A stretch of DNA of 64,000 bases from CAWCWN01 sp963799245 (GTDB lineage: Bacteria > Chloroflexota > Ktedonobacteria > Ktedonobacterales > Ktedonobacteraceae), in NCBI GenBank assembly GCA_963799245.1, contig CAWCWN010000005.1, forward strand, positions 212,259-276,258, given 5' to 3'. Positions 26,243 to 33,556 of this stretch are shown piece by piece. The notes under the pieces were generated by a model. The model did no database searches and was not told the origin of the DNA. It saw nothing but the letters and a program-made list of their open reading frames with translations. Made by a program: the position numbers and the translations under genes. Numbering within the stretch: position 1 is the stretch's first letter; the number at the start of each line of letters is the position of its first letter.

Positions 26243-26845
26243 CTATTTTGCGGCGAGGGGCAGCACTTCATCGATGATGCCGTATGTGATCGCCTCCTCA
26301 GGGCTCATGAAGAAATCGCGGTCTGTATCCCGTTTGATGCTCTCCAGGGATTGGCCGGTATGGTGCTGGATGATCTCGTTGAGTACATCGCGTGTATGCA
26401 GGATCTCACGCGCCTGGATATCAATATCGGTAGCCTGTCCGCCGATACCGCCGGGAATCAGCGGCTGATGAATATGTATACGCGCGTGAGGCAGCGCGCG
26501 CCGCAGGCCTTTGTCACCGGCCATAAGCAGGATGCCGCCAAAACTCGCCGCAAAACCTACGCAGGTCGTCGCAACCGGGCAGGGAAGGCTGCGCATCGTA
26601 TCATAAATCGCCAGGCCAGCCGTGACCTGCCCCCCTGGAGAGTTGATGTAGACGTTGATCTCGCGCTCGCTATTTTCGGCGGCCAGGAACAGGAGCTGAG
26701 CCACCACGAGATTCGCCATGGTATCTTCAACCTGCCCGTTGACCATGATAATACGCTCCCGCAGCAGGCGGGAAAAGATGTCATAGGCGCGTTCACCGCG
26801 GCCAGTACTTTCGATGACGGTTGGTACAAACAAACTCGATGCCAT
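26243..26845 (-). CDS. clpP: ATP-dependent Clp protease proteolytic subunit
   Basis: 200-residue ClpP. Catalytic Ser101 lies in CVGFAASFGG, His126 in RIHIHQPL and the Asp in KRDTDRDFF; the oligomerisation and handle segments INSPGGQVTAG and VYINSPGG are present. It forms the degradation chamber for ClpX/ClpC-type unfoldases. ATG 26845 is used because AGGAG lies 8 bp upstream; a further in-frame ATG at 26860 would contain that ribosome site. It follows a 92-residue DUF4177-like gene by 14 bases and lies opposite a ClgR-like regulator, a regulator type known to control clp genes. Confidence 0.93.
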   Translation of the reverse strand: MASSLFVPTVIESTGRGERAYDIFSRLLRERIIMVNGQVEDTMANLVVAQLLFLAAENSEREINVYINSPGGQVTAGLAIYDTMRSLPCPVATTCVGFAASFGGILLMAGDKGLRRALPHARIHIHQPLIPGGIGGQATDIDIQAREILHTRDVLNEIIQHHTGQSLESIKRDTDRDFFMSPEEAITYGIIDEVLPLAAK

Positions 26846-26859
26846 GCTTATTCTCCTCA

Positions 26860-27138
26860 TTAATCCATCTTCAGGCGGACAAAGTAGTAGTGCACAAGTG
26901 AGGTACTCGCCTGCCTGTGCTGCTCAACGACGCTGATCAGTAACCAGCCCTCCTTGCCCAGCCTGTTCAACACATCAGCATCGGGCAAGTCCTGCTCGCG
27001 CACGTCGATGGTCAGAACCTGATACTCCCAGCGGGCCGGCCGCAGAGGTACATCTTCGTAGACCATGGGCATAGGCGGTGCTGGTTGGACATCAGCTTGT
27101 CCACTCATACGGTGGTGAAATGATAATACCAGGGTCAT
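26860..27138 (-). CDS. DUF4177-like small protein upstream of clpP
   Basis: 92 residues. The core ARWEYQVLTIDVREQDLP, then LNRLGKEGWLLISVVEQ and a final HYYFVRLKMD, match the DUF4177 pattern (WEY...GWE...). The first 30 residues are Pro/Met-rich and variable. AAGGAG lies about 10 bp before ATG 27138. Its stop overlaps the clpP leader (TAATGAGGAG), so it is the first gene of a two-gene operon with clpP and probably shares its regulation. Function unknown; an adaptor or modulator of the protease is an inference from position. Confidence 0.65.
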   Translation of the reverse strand: MTLVLSFHHRMSGQADVQPAPPMPMVYEDVPLRPARWEYQVLTIDVREQDLPDADVLNRLGKEGWLLISVVEQHRQASTSLVHYYFVRLKMD

Positions 27139-27186
27139 GTATTTTTTTCTCCTTTACTGTACATGTGCCTTCTTTCTCCTTGAATA

Positions 27187-27267
27187 TACCATGCTGTTAG
27201 CGTATACTTAAAGAGATTTTATATGCTATGAGCATATTAACGCGAAAACCTATGCCGTCAGCATAGG
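27187..27267. promoter_or_regulatory. Three ClgR-box-like palindromes between clpP and its regulator
   Basis: Three related palindromes lie in the divergent promoter region: ATGCTGTTAGCGTA (27191-27204, imperfect), TATGCTATGAGCATA (27222-27236) and CCTATGCCGTCAGCATAGG (27249-27267). They share TGCYRTNAGCR and are spaced about 30 bp centre to centre, near three helical turns. The layout resembles ClgR boxes (inverted GC half-sites) upstream of clp genes. The divergent operon starts at 27138 and the regulator at 27283. Confidence 0.65.
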
Positions 27268-27282
27268 TAGAAGGAGCAGAAC

Positions 27283-27711
27283 GTGGAAGATACTCCGCGC
27301 GAGCAAGTAGATTTACAGGAAGTCATTGGACGCGTCATACGGCGTGAGCGCCAGGATCGCCACCTGACGATCAAGGAGCTTGGAGATAAAGCGGGCCTAT
27401 CAGAGATCTATGTAGGGGAGATTGAACGGGGCCAGAAGTATCCCTCGGCCAAGGTCCTTGAGAGCCTGGCCGGCGCCATGGAACTTGATATGGCGGATGT
27501 ATTGGAGCTCATGGCGGAAGAGATACGCTACGAGCGCATGAAGCACCTGCCTCAAATGACCAACTCCATTGGCTTTACGCTGCCAGTCACACCGAACCAG
27601 CCGCGCCGCCTTGTGATCAAGAAGATGGTCAACATGCTCACCGAGGGTGATATCGAGAGCGTGGCGAATTTCAGCGAGTTCCTGCTCTCAAAGCATTCCA
27701 GCATTGAGTAG
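27283..27711 (+). CDS. ClgR-like XRE-family regulator
   Basis: 142 residues. The HTH reads RHLTIKELGDKAGLSEIYVG, then EIERGQKYPSAKVLESLAGA, very like the ClgR/PopR HTH with its SEIYVGEIERGQKYPS recognition helix. After it comes an acidic helix and a C-terminal segment (MLTEGDIESVANFSEFLLSK) that could be a dimerisation or protease-recognition tail. GAAGGAG precedes the GTG start. Its own promoter region carries the three palindromes, so it probably controls both itself and the clpP operon. ClgR activates clp genes in actinobacteria. Confidence 0.75.
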   Translation: MEDTPREQVDLQEVIGRVIRRERQDRHLTIKELGDKAGLSEIYVGEIERGQKYPSAKVLESLAGAMELDMADVLELMAEEIRYERMKHLPQMTNSIGFTLPVTPNQPRRLVIKKMVNMLTEGDIESVANFSEFLLSKHSSIE

Positions 27712-27738
27712 CAAGCGCCGCAGCGCTTCTTGCTACTC
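27706..27738 (+). terminator. Terminator overlapping the regulator stop
   Basis: GAGTAGCAAGCGC pairs with GCGCTTCTTGCTACTC around a CGCA loop (one mismatch). The left arm includes the last codon and TAG. No strong U-tract follows. Confidence 0.5.
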
Positions 27739-28071
27739 GCATACTCGCTATGGCGAGATTCCCATGGGATGTTCGACGATCTGGCGCAATATGCGCATGT
27801 GATTATTGCATGATAAAACCTCTATTTTCGCGAATATTTGGCGGGTATCTGCATACTTACACGGTTAAATAAGTTTCGCAGAATACACGCGCCACAATAA
27901 GAAAATCCAGCAGCAGCATAAATAGCCCACCACCCGCCAGTGATTACCGCTTTCAGGGGCAACAATTGGAATGCATACAAGAAATGATCCACGTCGCTGA
28001 ACACAGCTCGAGGCGATCTAGTACACCATAGTATTTCTACAGGCAGGATACGACAGGAGAAAGGGGGCATT
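27739..28071. other. Intergenic region with no clear gene
   Basis: 333 bp between the ClgR-like terminator and the SRPBCC gene. No coherent coding frame or repeat was seen; the composition is AT-richer than the flanks. A promoter for the downstream gene presumably lies here. Confidence 0.4.
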
Positions 28072-28542
28072 ATGGACAAAATCATTGCACTATCCACCCG
28101 GCTGCATTGTTCAACTACACGTGCCTTTGAAATGTTCACCGTCAACGAGTGCCTCGAAACCTGGCTTGCGAGCCAGGCCGATGTCGAAGCGGTCGTCGGG
28201 GGCAAGTATGAGTTGACCTGGGAGCTTGCAGGCCGCGAGCATACTGGCACCTCGGGCTGTAAAGTGACGGCGATCGCGCACGGTAAGTTGCTGGCCTTTG
28301 AGTGGAAAGGGCCAGAGCGCTTCGAGCGCTTGATGAACAGTGTCGATCCCCTGACGCATGTAACGGTCTGCTTCATCCCAACCGACGAGCTCTTCACGGC
28401 CTCTACCGACGTTTACCTCCTGCATTCAGGCTGGCGGCGCAGCCCGGACTGGGAAGAGGCCCGCCGGTGGTTTGCGCACGCCTGGCACGATGCCTTTGAA
28501 GAGCTGCAGAGACAGGCTTCCTACTTCGCCGAGACGAGTTAG
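28072..28542 (+). CDS. SRPBCC/AHSA1-domain protein
   Basis: 156 residues of the START/AHSA1 type: RLHCSTTRAFEMFTVNE at the first helix, GGKYELTWELAGREHTG in the sheet, LLAFEWKGPERFE, and a C-terminal helix WFAHAWHDAFEELQRQASY. Such proteins bind hydrophobic ligands in a helix-grip cavity; the ligand here cannot be told. Preceded by CAGGAGAAAGG. It converges on the MuiA-like gene, with only 18 bp between stops. Confidence 0.75.
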   Translation: MDKIIALSTRLHCSTTRAFEMFTVNECLETWLASQADVEAVVGGKYELTWELAGREHTGTSGCKVTAIAHGKLLAFEWKGPERFERLMNSVDPLTHVTVCFIPTDELFTASTDVYLLHSGWRRSPDWEEARRWFAHAWHDAFEELQRQASYFAETS

Positions 28543-28560
28543 ATGCCGCAGGCAGGATTT

Positions 28561-30210
28561 TCAAGCAAGCCCTGTGACTGTCACGTCCTGAGGCTGCTCA
28601 ACGCCAAAACGATACTCGATCTGCTGTTCGGCGCCGGCCGCCAGGTTGAGTTTCCACGTCAACAATTCGAGTTTAGTACGCTCAGCAGGCAGGGGTTGAA
28701 TGCTTAATACCCTGACCTTGATACGTTCATGCTGTGCAACAGGCAAGCGATCACGTATGACGACGTGGCGAGGGGCTGAGGCATAGTTATGCACCAGCAG
28801 GTGGTACGTAAAGACCGTACGACGAATGCCTCCTTGCAAAAGCATGCCCTTGTCAACCGCGCGTTCGATCAATTCGCGTTTGACCTTAATGCCATCGTCG
28901 ATGCCCAGGAAGATCTTAAATTTTTCTGTGGGGGCCGTCGTTTTTACGGCCGTGGTTCCGACATATTCACCACTTAGAAAGATGCTGGCTTCACCGCCCA
29001 GGAGCACGCGCTCGGTCGTATTTGAGATGGTAGCACGCAGGTGGACATTTTCTTCTATAGCAGGAGCGCTCACATAGTCGAAGTTACATGGAAGATTATC
29101 GCGTGCTATGGTCGTCTTGTGAGGCGAGCCATCCGAGGGGATATCCACAGAGCGACCGACGCGAAAGATAAGGGCGGTGCCGCTCTGTTCGACGCTGGCG
29201 GTGGCCACATTGGCGGCTACCACCACTGCTTCAGGCTCAGAGAACCCGGTCGTTTCTTCTTCAGTAAGCATCGCGCCAGGCGAGTGCATGGCCTGGTTTG
29301 ACGACACGGCCTTCATGGTTCTCAGCCTGCCCTGAGCAGGGAGCGCCCCGGCCTGCGCATACATGGGGGCTACAGGTCGCGCTGTATAGATGTTGAGGTA
29401 CCATGGTTCTAGCTCCGGCAGGATGGCGGCCTGGCTGGGACGCGCGGTGGAGAGCGAGAGCGCGATATTTTCCCAGCGCTCACCACTGGACTGCAGTACG
29501 ACGCCATTGTAGGTCAGTTCGACATCACCTTCATTCTGGTCATCAGCCATATGCACGCGCACATCATAGTGCGGGTGCCAGGAGGCTTCGCTTACGAGAT
29601 AGGATATTTCCAGCTCCAGGTCACCCGCCTCAGCCAGGGCCACCACAATGAGCGCTGCCAGGCGATCTGGTTGGAGCTGGCCCTGTCGCCGGGCCAGCTC
29701 GCGCTCCTTCGCGTCGATATCAAGCTGGACATCCTTCAGCTGTACTTCAAGGGCCTGGGCCGCTTCCGCATCCTGTAAAGCCTGCTCGGCCGTGAAACGA
29801 AAGAAATCGGCACAGTCCTGTGGCTTCATCTGCCCCTGGGCTAACCCCCTGGCAAAATCCCGCGATTGCTCCCCGAGTGCGCGCAGCCACTTGCGGCGAT
29901 CATTGAGGACGGACTGACGCGCCTCAAACAATTGTTTTCTCTGCTGGAGCTGATCCAGCTCAGTGCTGAGCGTCACCAGTTCAGCCTCGGGGGGATGACT
30001 ATAAAAGGCGGTGGTGATATCAACAGTAAGGATGCGCGTGCCCTGCGGCCCTCGACCGGCAGCGCGCAGAGAATCGCGCATAAACTGGGGTAGATCATTG
30101 ATGCGTACTTCGTGCTCGCCGGCCGCGAGGTTGAGCCTGCCGCTGCGAGTAACCAGGGCACGGTCAGCATATACCGTCACTTCTTTGATAGGTGCCGCGA
30201 GATCAAGCAT
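28561..30210 (-). CDS. MuiA-like protein (DUF4140/DUF4139)
   Basis: 549 residues matching the mucoidy-inhibitor MuiA family. N-terminal DUF4140 (IKEVTVYADRALVTRSGRL), a long coiled coil (LSTELDQLQQRKQLFEARQS to about residue 195), then DUF4139 with LEISYLVSEASWHPHYDVRV, FDYVSAPAIEENVHLRATI and IQYRFGVEQPQDVTVTGL. The family is widespread but its biochemistry is poorly known. It forms no obvious operon. GAGAGTAG lies before the ATG. Confidence 0.82.
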   Translation of the reverse strand: MLDLAAPIKEVTVYADRALVTRSGRLNLAAGEHEVRINDLPQFMRDSLRAAGRGPQGTRILTVDITTAFYSHPPEAELVTLSTELDQLQQRKQLFEARQSVLNDRRKWLRALGEQSRDFARGLAQGQMKPQDCADFFRFTAEQALQDAEAAQALEVQLKDVQLDIDAKERELARRQGQLQPDRLAALIVVALAEAGDLELEISYLVSEASWHPHYDVRVHMADDQNEGDVELTYNGVVLQSSGERWENIALSLSTARPSQAAILPELEPWYLNIYTARPVAPMYAQAGALPAQGRLRTMKAVSSNQAMHSPGAMLTEEETTGFSEPEAVVVAANVATASVEQSGTALIFRVGRSVDIPSDGSPHKTTIARDNLPCNFDYVSAPAIEENVHLRATISNTTERVLLGGEASIFLSGEYVGTTAVKTTAPTEKFKIFLGIDDGIKVKRELIERAVDKGMLLQGGIRRTVFTYHLLVHNYASAPRHVVIRDRLPVAQHERIKVRVLSIQPLPAERTKLELLTWKLNLAAGAEQQIEYRFGVEQPQDVTVTGLA

Positions 30211-30429
30211 AAACTACTCTCCCCTCAGAATATATCCTACGTCCAACATGATATTGACGAGTAAAATGTGTTGATAGCTCCGTGCCTCGCGCAACTCAAC
30301 ACCTCACCAGGTTTTGCCTACGCGCACGGAAAATCTACCCTACTATACCATACACAGCTCGACCTGCTGGCCATATAGCCCTGAAAATCCAGGCGGCGCC
30401 CATCATCCTGGAGGCTTACCAAAAGCAAA

Positions 30430-30455
30430 GCCAGCAGAGGCATGCCTCTGCTGGC
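30430..30455 (-). terminator. Perfect 26-bp palindrome terminator
   Basis: GCCAGCAGAGGCA and TGCCTCTGCTGGC form a 13-bp perfect inverted repeat without a loop. On the minus strand it is followed by TTTGCTTTTGG, 15 bp after the stop of the Rieske gene, so it fits a rho-independent terminator. Confidence 0.75.
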
Positions 30456-30470
30456 CGTGGCTGGTATATA

Positions 30471-31415
30471 TCAGGCGTGCTCGAGACGGCGAAGTTCAAT
30501 GTCACCATTGCGCACACGCACAGCAAAAGTAGGTTGCGCGTAGGTCGCGGGCCCGTGCACAATGCTCCCATCACTCATGCGGAAACAAGAGCCATGCCAT
30601 GGGCACTGGACTACGCCATCTTCTAGCGTCCCCTCAGCAAGCGGGCCGCCCAGGTGTGAACAGGTGGCGGCAATGGCAAAAATTGTTTTGCCCTGGCGCA
30701 GCAATACGGCCGGGATGCCCGCAGCATCAACGCGTGTCAGCTTGCCTTCCTGCAGGTCCTGCGCCTTCAACACGGGCACAAATTCGTCCGAACCGCCTTC
30801 GAAAGCCACGTGATTTACGCCAATCCCTTTACCATACACGAGCTCGCCCCCCAGGTAGGCCGAGAAAAGAGAGACAAGATAGCCGGTCGTGGAGAGTGCA
30901 ACGGCTGTGCGGCGCTGGCCGCTCAGGCGCAGAAGCGCGGAGGCCGAGTTCAGGACAGTGGCCCCGCCATTGAGTAGTCCGTGCAACAAGCCCACGCGGC
31001 GATCAGTGCTATCAATATCGCTCCATTGAGTGATGCCTGTAACAGCTGAGCCGAACGCACCTGCCAGGCCAATCGCCAGGGTAACGTCGGCGGCAAGCGC
31101 CATGCCGGGATCCTCGCTGCTCAGAGCGATAAGGTCACATAGCGCGGTCGCGCTCCAGGCCCCAAGGGGTAAGGATACCAGCACGGGATGGAGGGGGTGC
31201 CCAAGCCAGGTCCCATTCAGGATGTCCTTGGCGACGTATTGAGGATCACCCTGCTTGCCGAATGCCTTTGCCAGCCAGTTCTGGAAGGGGGTAGCGAGTG
31301 TATCGAGCCATGTCTGATTTTCAACCAGTTCGCCAACGATGTTTCTCACGGGTGGATCGATCGGCGGAGTCTCAGTCCAGCTTCTCTGACCACCAGGCAC
31401 TACATTGATAGACAT
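30471..31415 (-). CDS. DUF2231 membrane domain fused to a Rieske domain
   Basis: 314 residues. The first 190 form a DUF2231-type membrane domain (LGHPLHPVLVSLPLGAWS and later helices SAYLGGELVYGKGIGVNH). The C-terminal 100 residues are a Rieske [2Fe-2S] domain with both ligand pairs: CSHLGGPL and CPWHGSCFRMSDG. This suggests an electron carrier tethered in the membrane, with the Rieske part at the end of the last helix. The partner oxidoreductase is not adjacent. Start ATG 31415. Confidence 0.85.
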   Translation of the reverse strand: MSINVVPGGQRSWTETPPIDPPVRNIVGELVENQTWLDTLATPFQNWLAKAFGKQGDPQYVAKDILNGTWLGHPLHPVLVSLPLGAWSATALCDLIALSSEDPGMALAADVTLAIGLAGAFGSAVTGITQWSDIDSTDRRVGLLHGLLNGGATVLNSASALLRLSGQRRTAVALSTTGYLVSLFSAYLGGELVYGKGIGVNHVAFEGGSDEFVPVLKAQDLQEGKLTRVDAAGIPAVLLRQGKTIFAIAATCSHLGGPLAEGTLEDGVVQCPWHGSCFRMSDGSIVHGPATYAQPTFAVRVRNGDIELRRLEHA

Positions 31416-31477
31416 ATTTGCCCGTCCTTTCCCATAATACGTAATTGCGAGGACAAAAAGCTACTTTGCCCTCCGCG

Positions 31478-32467
31478 CTATTCAACGCTCAGCCAACAGT
31501 AATCACGCGGTGGATTCAGACCTATGACGGAGAAAGGCACCTCTGGCCGCCTGCGCCGCACAATATAGTGAAGCACGGCCCGGTTATGGGCGTAGAAGCG
31601 GCGCGCGCAGCGCAGGGCGCTCTGCAGCGAGCGAAATTGCACCCGCATCTCGTGGTGCAGCGGCAAGGCAACGTAGCGGAAACCATGCTCGCTCAACCAG
31701 GCGTAATCCTCCTGGCGCGGCCAGATCAGCACTATTTTGCCGCCCGGCCTGGTCACACGCCGCATTTCGGCCAATCCAGGCTCGCCTCCCTGTTCAGGCT
31801 CGGCGGTGAATGCTGAGCAGGAAAGCGCAATATCCACGCTGGCATCCTGGAGAGGTATGGCGTCGAAGCGCCCCCGGTAAGGGACGATCCGACTGCTGCT
31901 CGGCTGGTTAGCTACCTTCCGCTCCAGAATGTGCAGCAGCCCAGGTGATGGCTCTACCGCATAGACAAGCCTGGCTCCATGGCGAACGCTTTCAAATGAG
32001 GCACGTCCACTGCCAGCGCCGGCATCGAGCACCACCTTGCCGCGCAGGTCGGGCTCCAGGTCGTGGAAGATGCCTGGATGCAGTCGTTCACCCTCCGTCA
32101 GTTCCTCATACAATTCAGGGGTCCTCCAGTAGGTGAGTTCCCAGAAAAGTTCATCAAGTACACGCTTACGAGCAGCTGCCACCTGCTCAGGCGTGTGAGG
32201 TTCTCGCAGCTGCTGCATAAAATAGGCGCGTTGTTGCGCTGCCAGGCTGCGCCTGACACGCCGGACTAACACCCCTGAAGCCGCTTGCATGCTTACAGCC
32301 AGGTCGGCGAGCGTGAGACCAAAGCTGCCCGAGCTGAATAAACAGCGTAGCGTAGCATCATCGAAAACCAGTATATCATCAATGCTGAAGTGATTCTCAA
32401 ACAGTGGCTCAGGTGTTGCCTTCTCCGAGACGGTCGGTTCTTTATGTGTATCTTGCAAAGATGACAT
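31478..32467 (-). CDS. Class I SAM-dependent methyltransferase
   Basis: 329 residues. About 110 N-terminal residues are helical and unassigned. The SAM domain starts at VVLDAGAGSGRASFESVRHG, with AVEPSPGLLHILERK, IPLQDASVDIALSCSAF and RVTRPGGKIVLIWPRQE. A C-terminal region with basic residues (RRFYAHNRAVLHYIVRRRRP) follows. Acceptor unknown. It is upstream of the Rieske gene on the same strand but separated by 62 bp, so co-transcription is possible. Confidence 0.8.
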   Translation of the reverse strand: MSSLQDTHKEPTVSEKATPEPLFENHFSIDDILVFDDATLRCLFSSGSFGLTLADLAVSMQAASGVLVRRVRRSLAAQQRAYFMQQLREPHTPEQVAAARKRVLDELFWELTYWRTPELYEELTEGERLHPGIFHDLEPDLRGKVVLDAGAGSGRASFESVRHGARLVYAVEPSPGLLHILERKVANQPSSSRIVPYRGRFDAIPLQDASVDIALSCSAFTAEPEQGGEPGLAEMRRVTRPGGKIVLIWPRQEDYAWLSEHGFRYVALPLHHEMRVQFRSLQSALRCARRFYAHNRAVLHYIVRRRRPEVPFSVIGLNPPRDYCWLSVE

Positions 32468-32676
32468 TCCCTTGAGCGAGTAAACTCTATCTGTACACGT
32501 TATACGCTATATCCATGCCAAGTAGCCGCGACGATCTGAACTGAATGTACACCTATTTTATAGTAGTTCTTCCCCACAAATGCAAGCAAGTCGACAAGGG
32601 ATATACCTGGCAAATGATCATATCCACGAACGCAGAGAAATACAAGCTGCGTTAGCCCGCAGGCCCGTGTACGTAC

Positions 32677-33260
32677 ATGATATCACGTTTAGCATGTGTA
32701 TGTTGCCTTTCACATTCTATCTGTGAACTCAACCACTTGACTACGCTAACGCTTACAGAGCTTGTCGCAGATGCCGCTGAACTGTTACACTACGCCGGGC
32801 AGATAGTCGCGCTGACGGGGGCGGGTATCAGCACGGAGTCCGGTATTCCCGACTTTCGCAGCCCTGGCTCTATCTGGCGCGAGGCTCCCCCCGTGAACTA
32901 TCGCGATTTCATCAGCAGGGCAGAGGCACGCCAGCAGTACTGGCAAACGCGCCGTAACCTTTCAGCGCTGGTGCAGACAGCGCGGCCAAACGCAGCGCAT
33001 TACGCGCTGACCGCCCTGGAGCGCGCAGGTAGGCTGGCAGGGCTCATCACCCAGAATTTTGATGGTTTACACCTGCAGGCCGGCAATGCGCCTGAAAATG
33101 TCGTTGAACTGCATGGCACTTCCCGGGCCGCGGCATGTACACTGTGCGGCAGGCGCTCGTCCATGCATGAGCTTCAGATGCGGGTAGACGCGGGCGAGAT
33201 CGATCCGCGCTGTCCGGCTTGCAGGGGCTTTCTGAAAGCGGCGACAATCCTCTTTGGACA
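32677..33260 (+). pseudogene. NAD-dependent deacetylase (sirtuin), C-terminus lost
   Basis: Sirtuin N-terminal two thirds: VALTGAGISTESGIPDFRSP, the NAD/catalytic TQNFDGLHLQAG and ELHG (catalytic His), and the zinc cysteines ACTLCG and RCPACRG. After KAATILFGQ (about 33,258) the sequence no longer matches a sirtuin; the Rossmann C-terminus with VGSS and VIIN is absent, and the frame runs on without similarity to 33,369. Immediately beyond lies an inverted DUF1684 fragment. The start (ATG 32677) is uncertain. An active enzyme is unlikely. Confidence 0.75.
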
Positions 33261-33261
33261 G

Positions 33262-33444
33262 CGGGCACAGCCAGCGATAATTGTAGGCGCACGATGGGTT
33301 ATATGCGTAATTAACATTAAGCATGATGCGCCTCCAGTCTGGTTCCCCAGATCCAGCAGGCCCGGGTAACATTTCACGCCCTTCAATGGTGTCAAAGAGA
33401 TAGCGACCACCAGCATAACTTTCATGGGGACACGTGCTTAACAA
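33262..33444 (-). pseudogene. DUF1684 protein fragment
   Basis: On the minus strand the segment SYAGGRYLFDTIEG, then LNVNYAYNPSCAYNYRW and CPL matches the C-terminal DUF1684 core (AYNP-CAY---CPL). The usual next part (PPENRLPV) is missing because the sequence switches into the inverted sirtuin at about 33,259. Upstream no start or N-terminal half is found. It is therefore a fragment created by the same rearrangement that truncated the sirtuin. Confidence 0.65.
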
Positions 33445-33556
33445 GTGGTCCGTCTTCCCGTACCATATGCCTTATCTGTTTGACATATGTATTTGTACCT
33501 GGCTATACTGCTTCCAGTCATTTAATCTTCATCTTCATCACTCTGAGGCAATTATC

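Noticed and set aside
27191..27267. Palindromes considered as CRISPR-like repeats
   Set aside because: They are not identical, are only three, and their spacers are not unique sequences of constant length.
30430..30455. Perfect palindrome considered as an operator
   Set aside because: It is followed by a U-rich run and lies just after a stop codon, so a terminator explains it.
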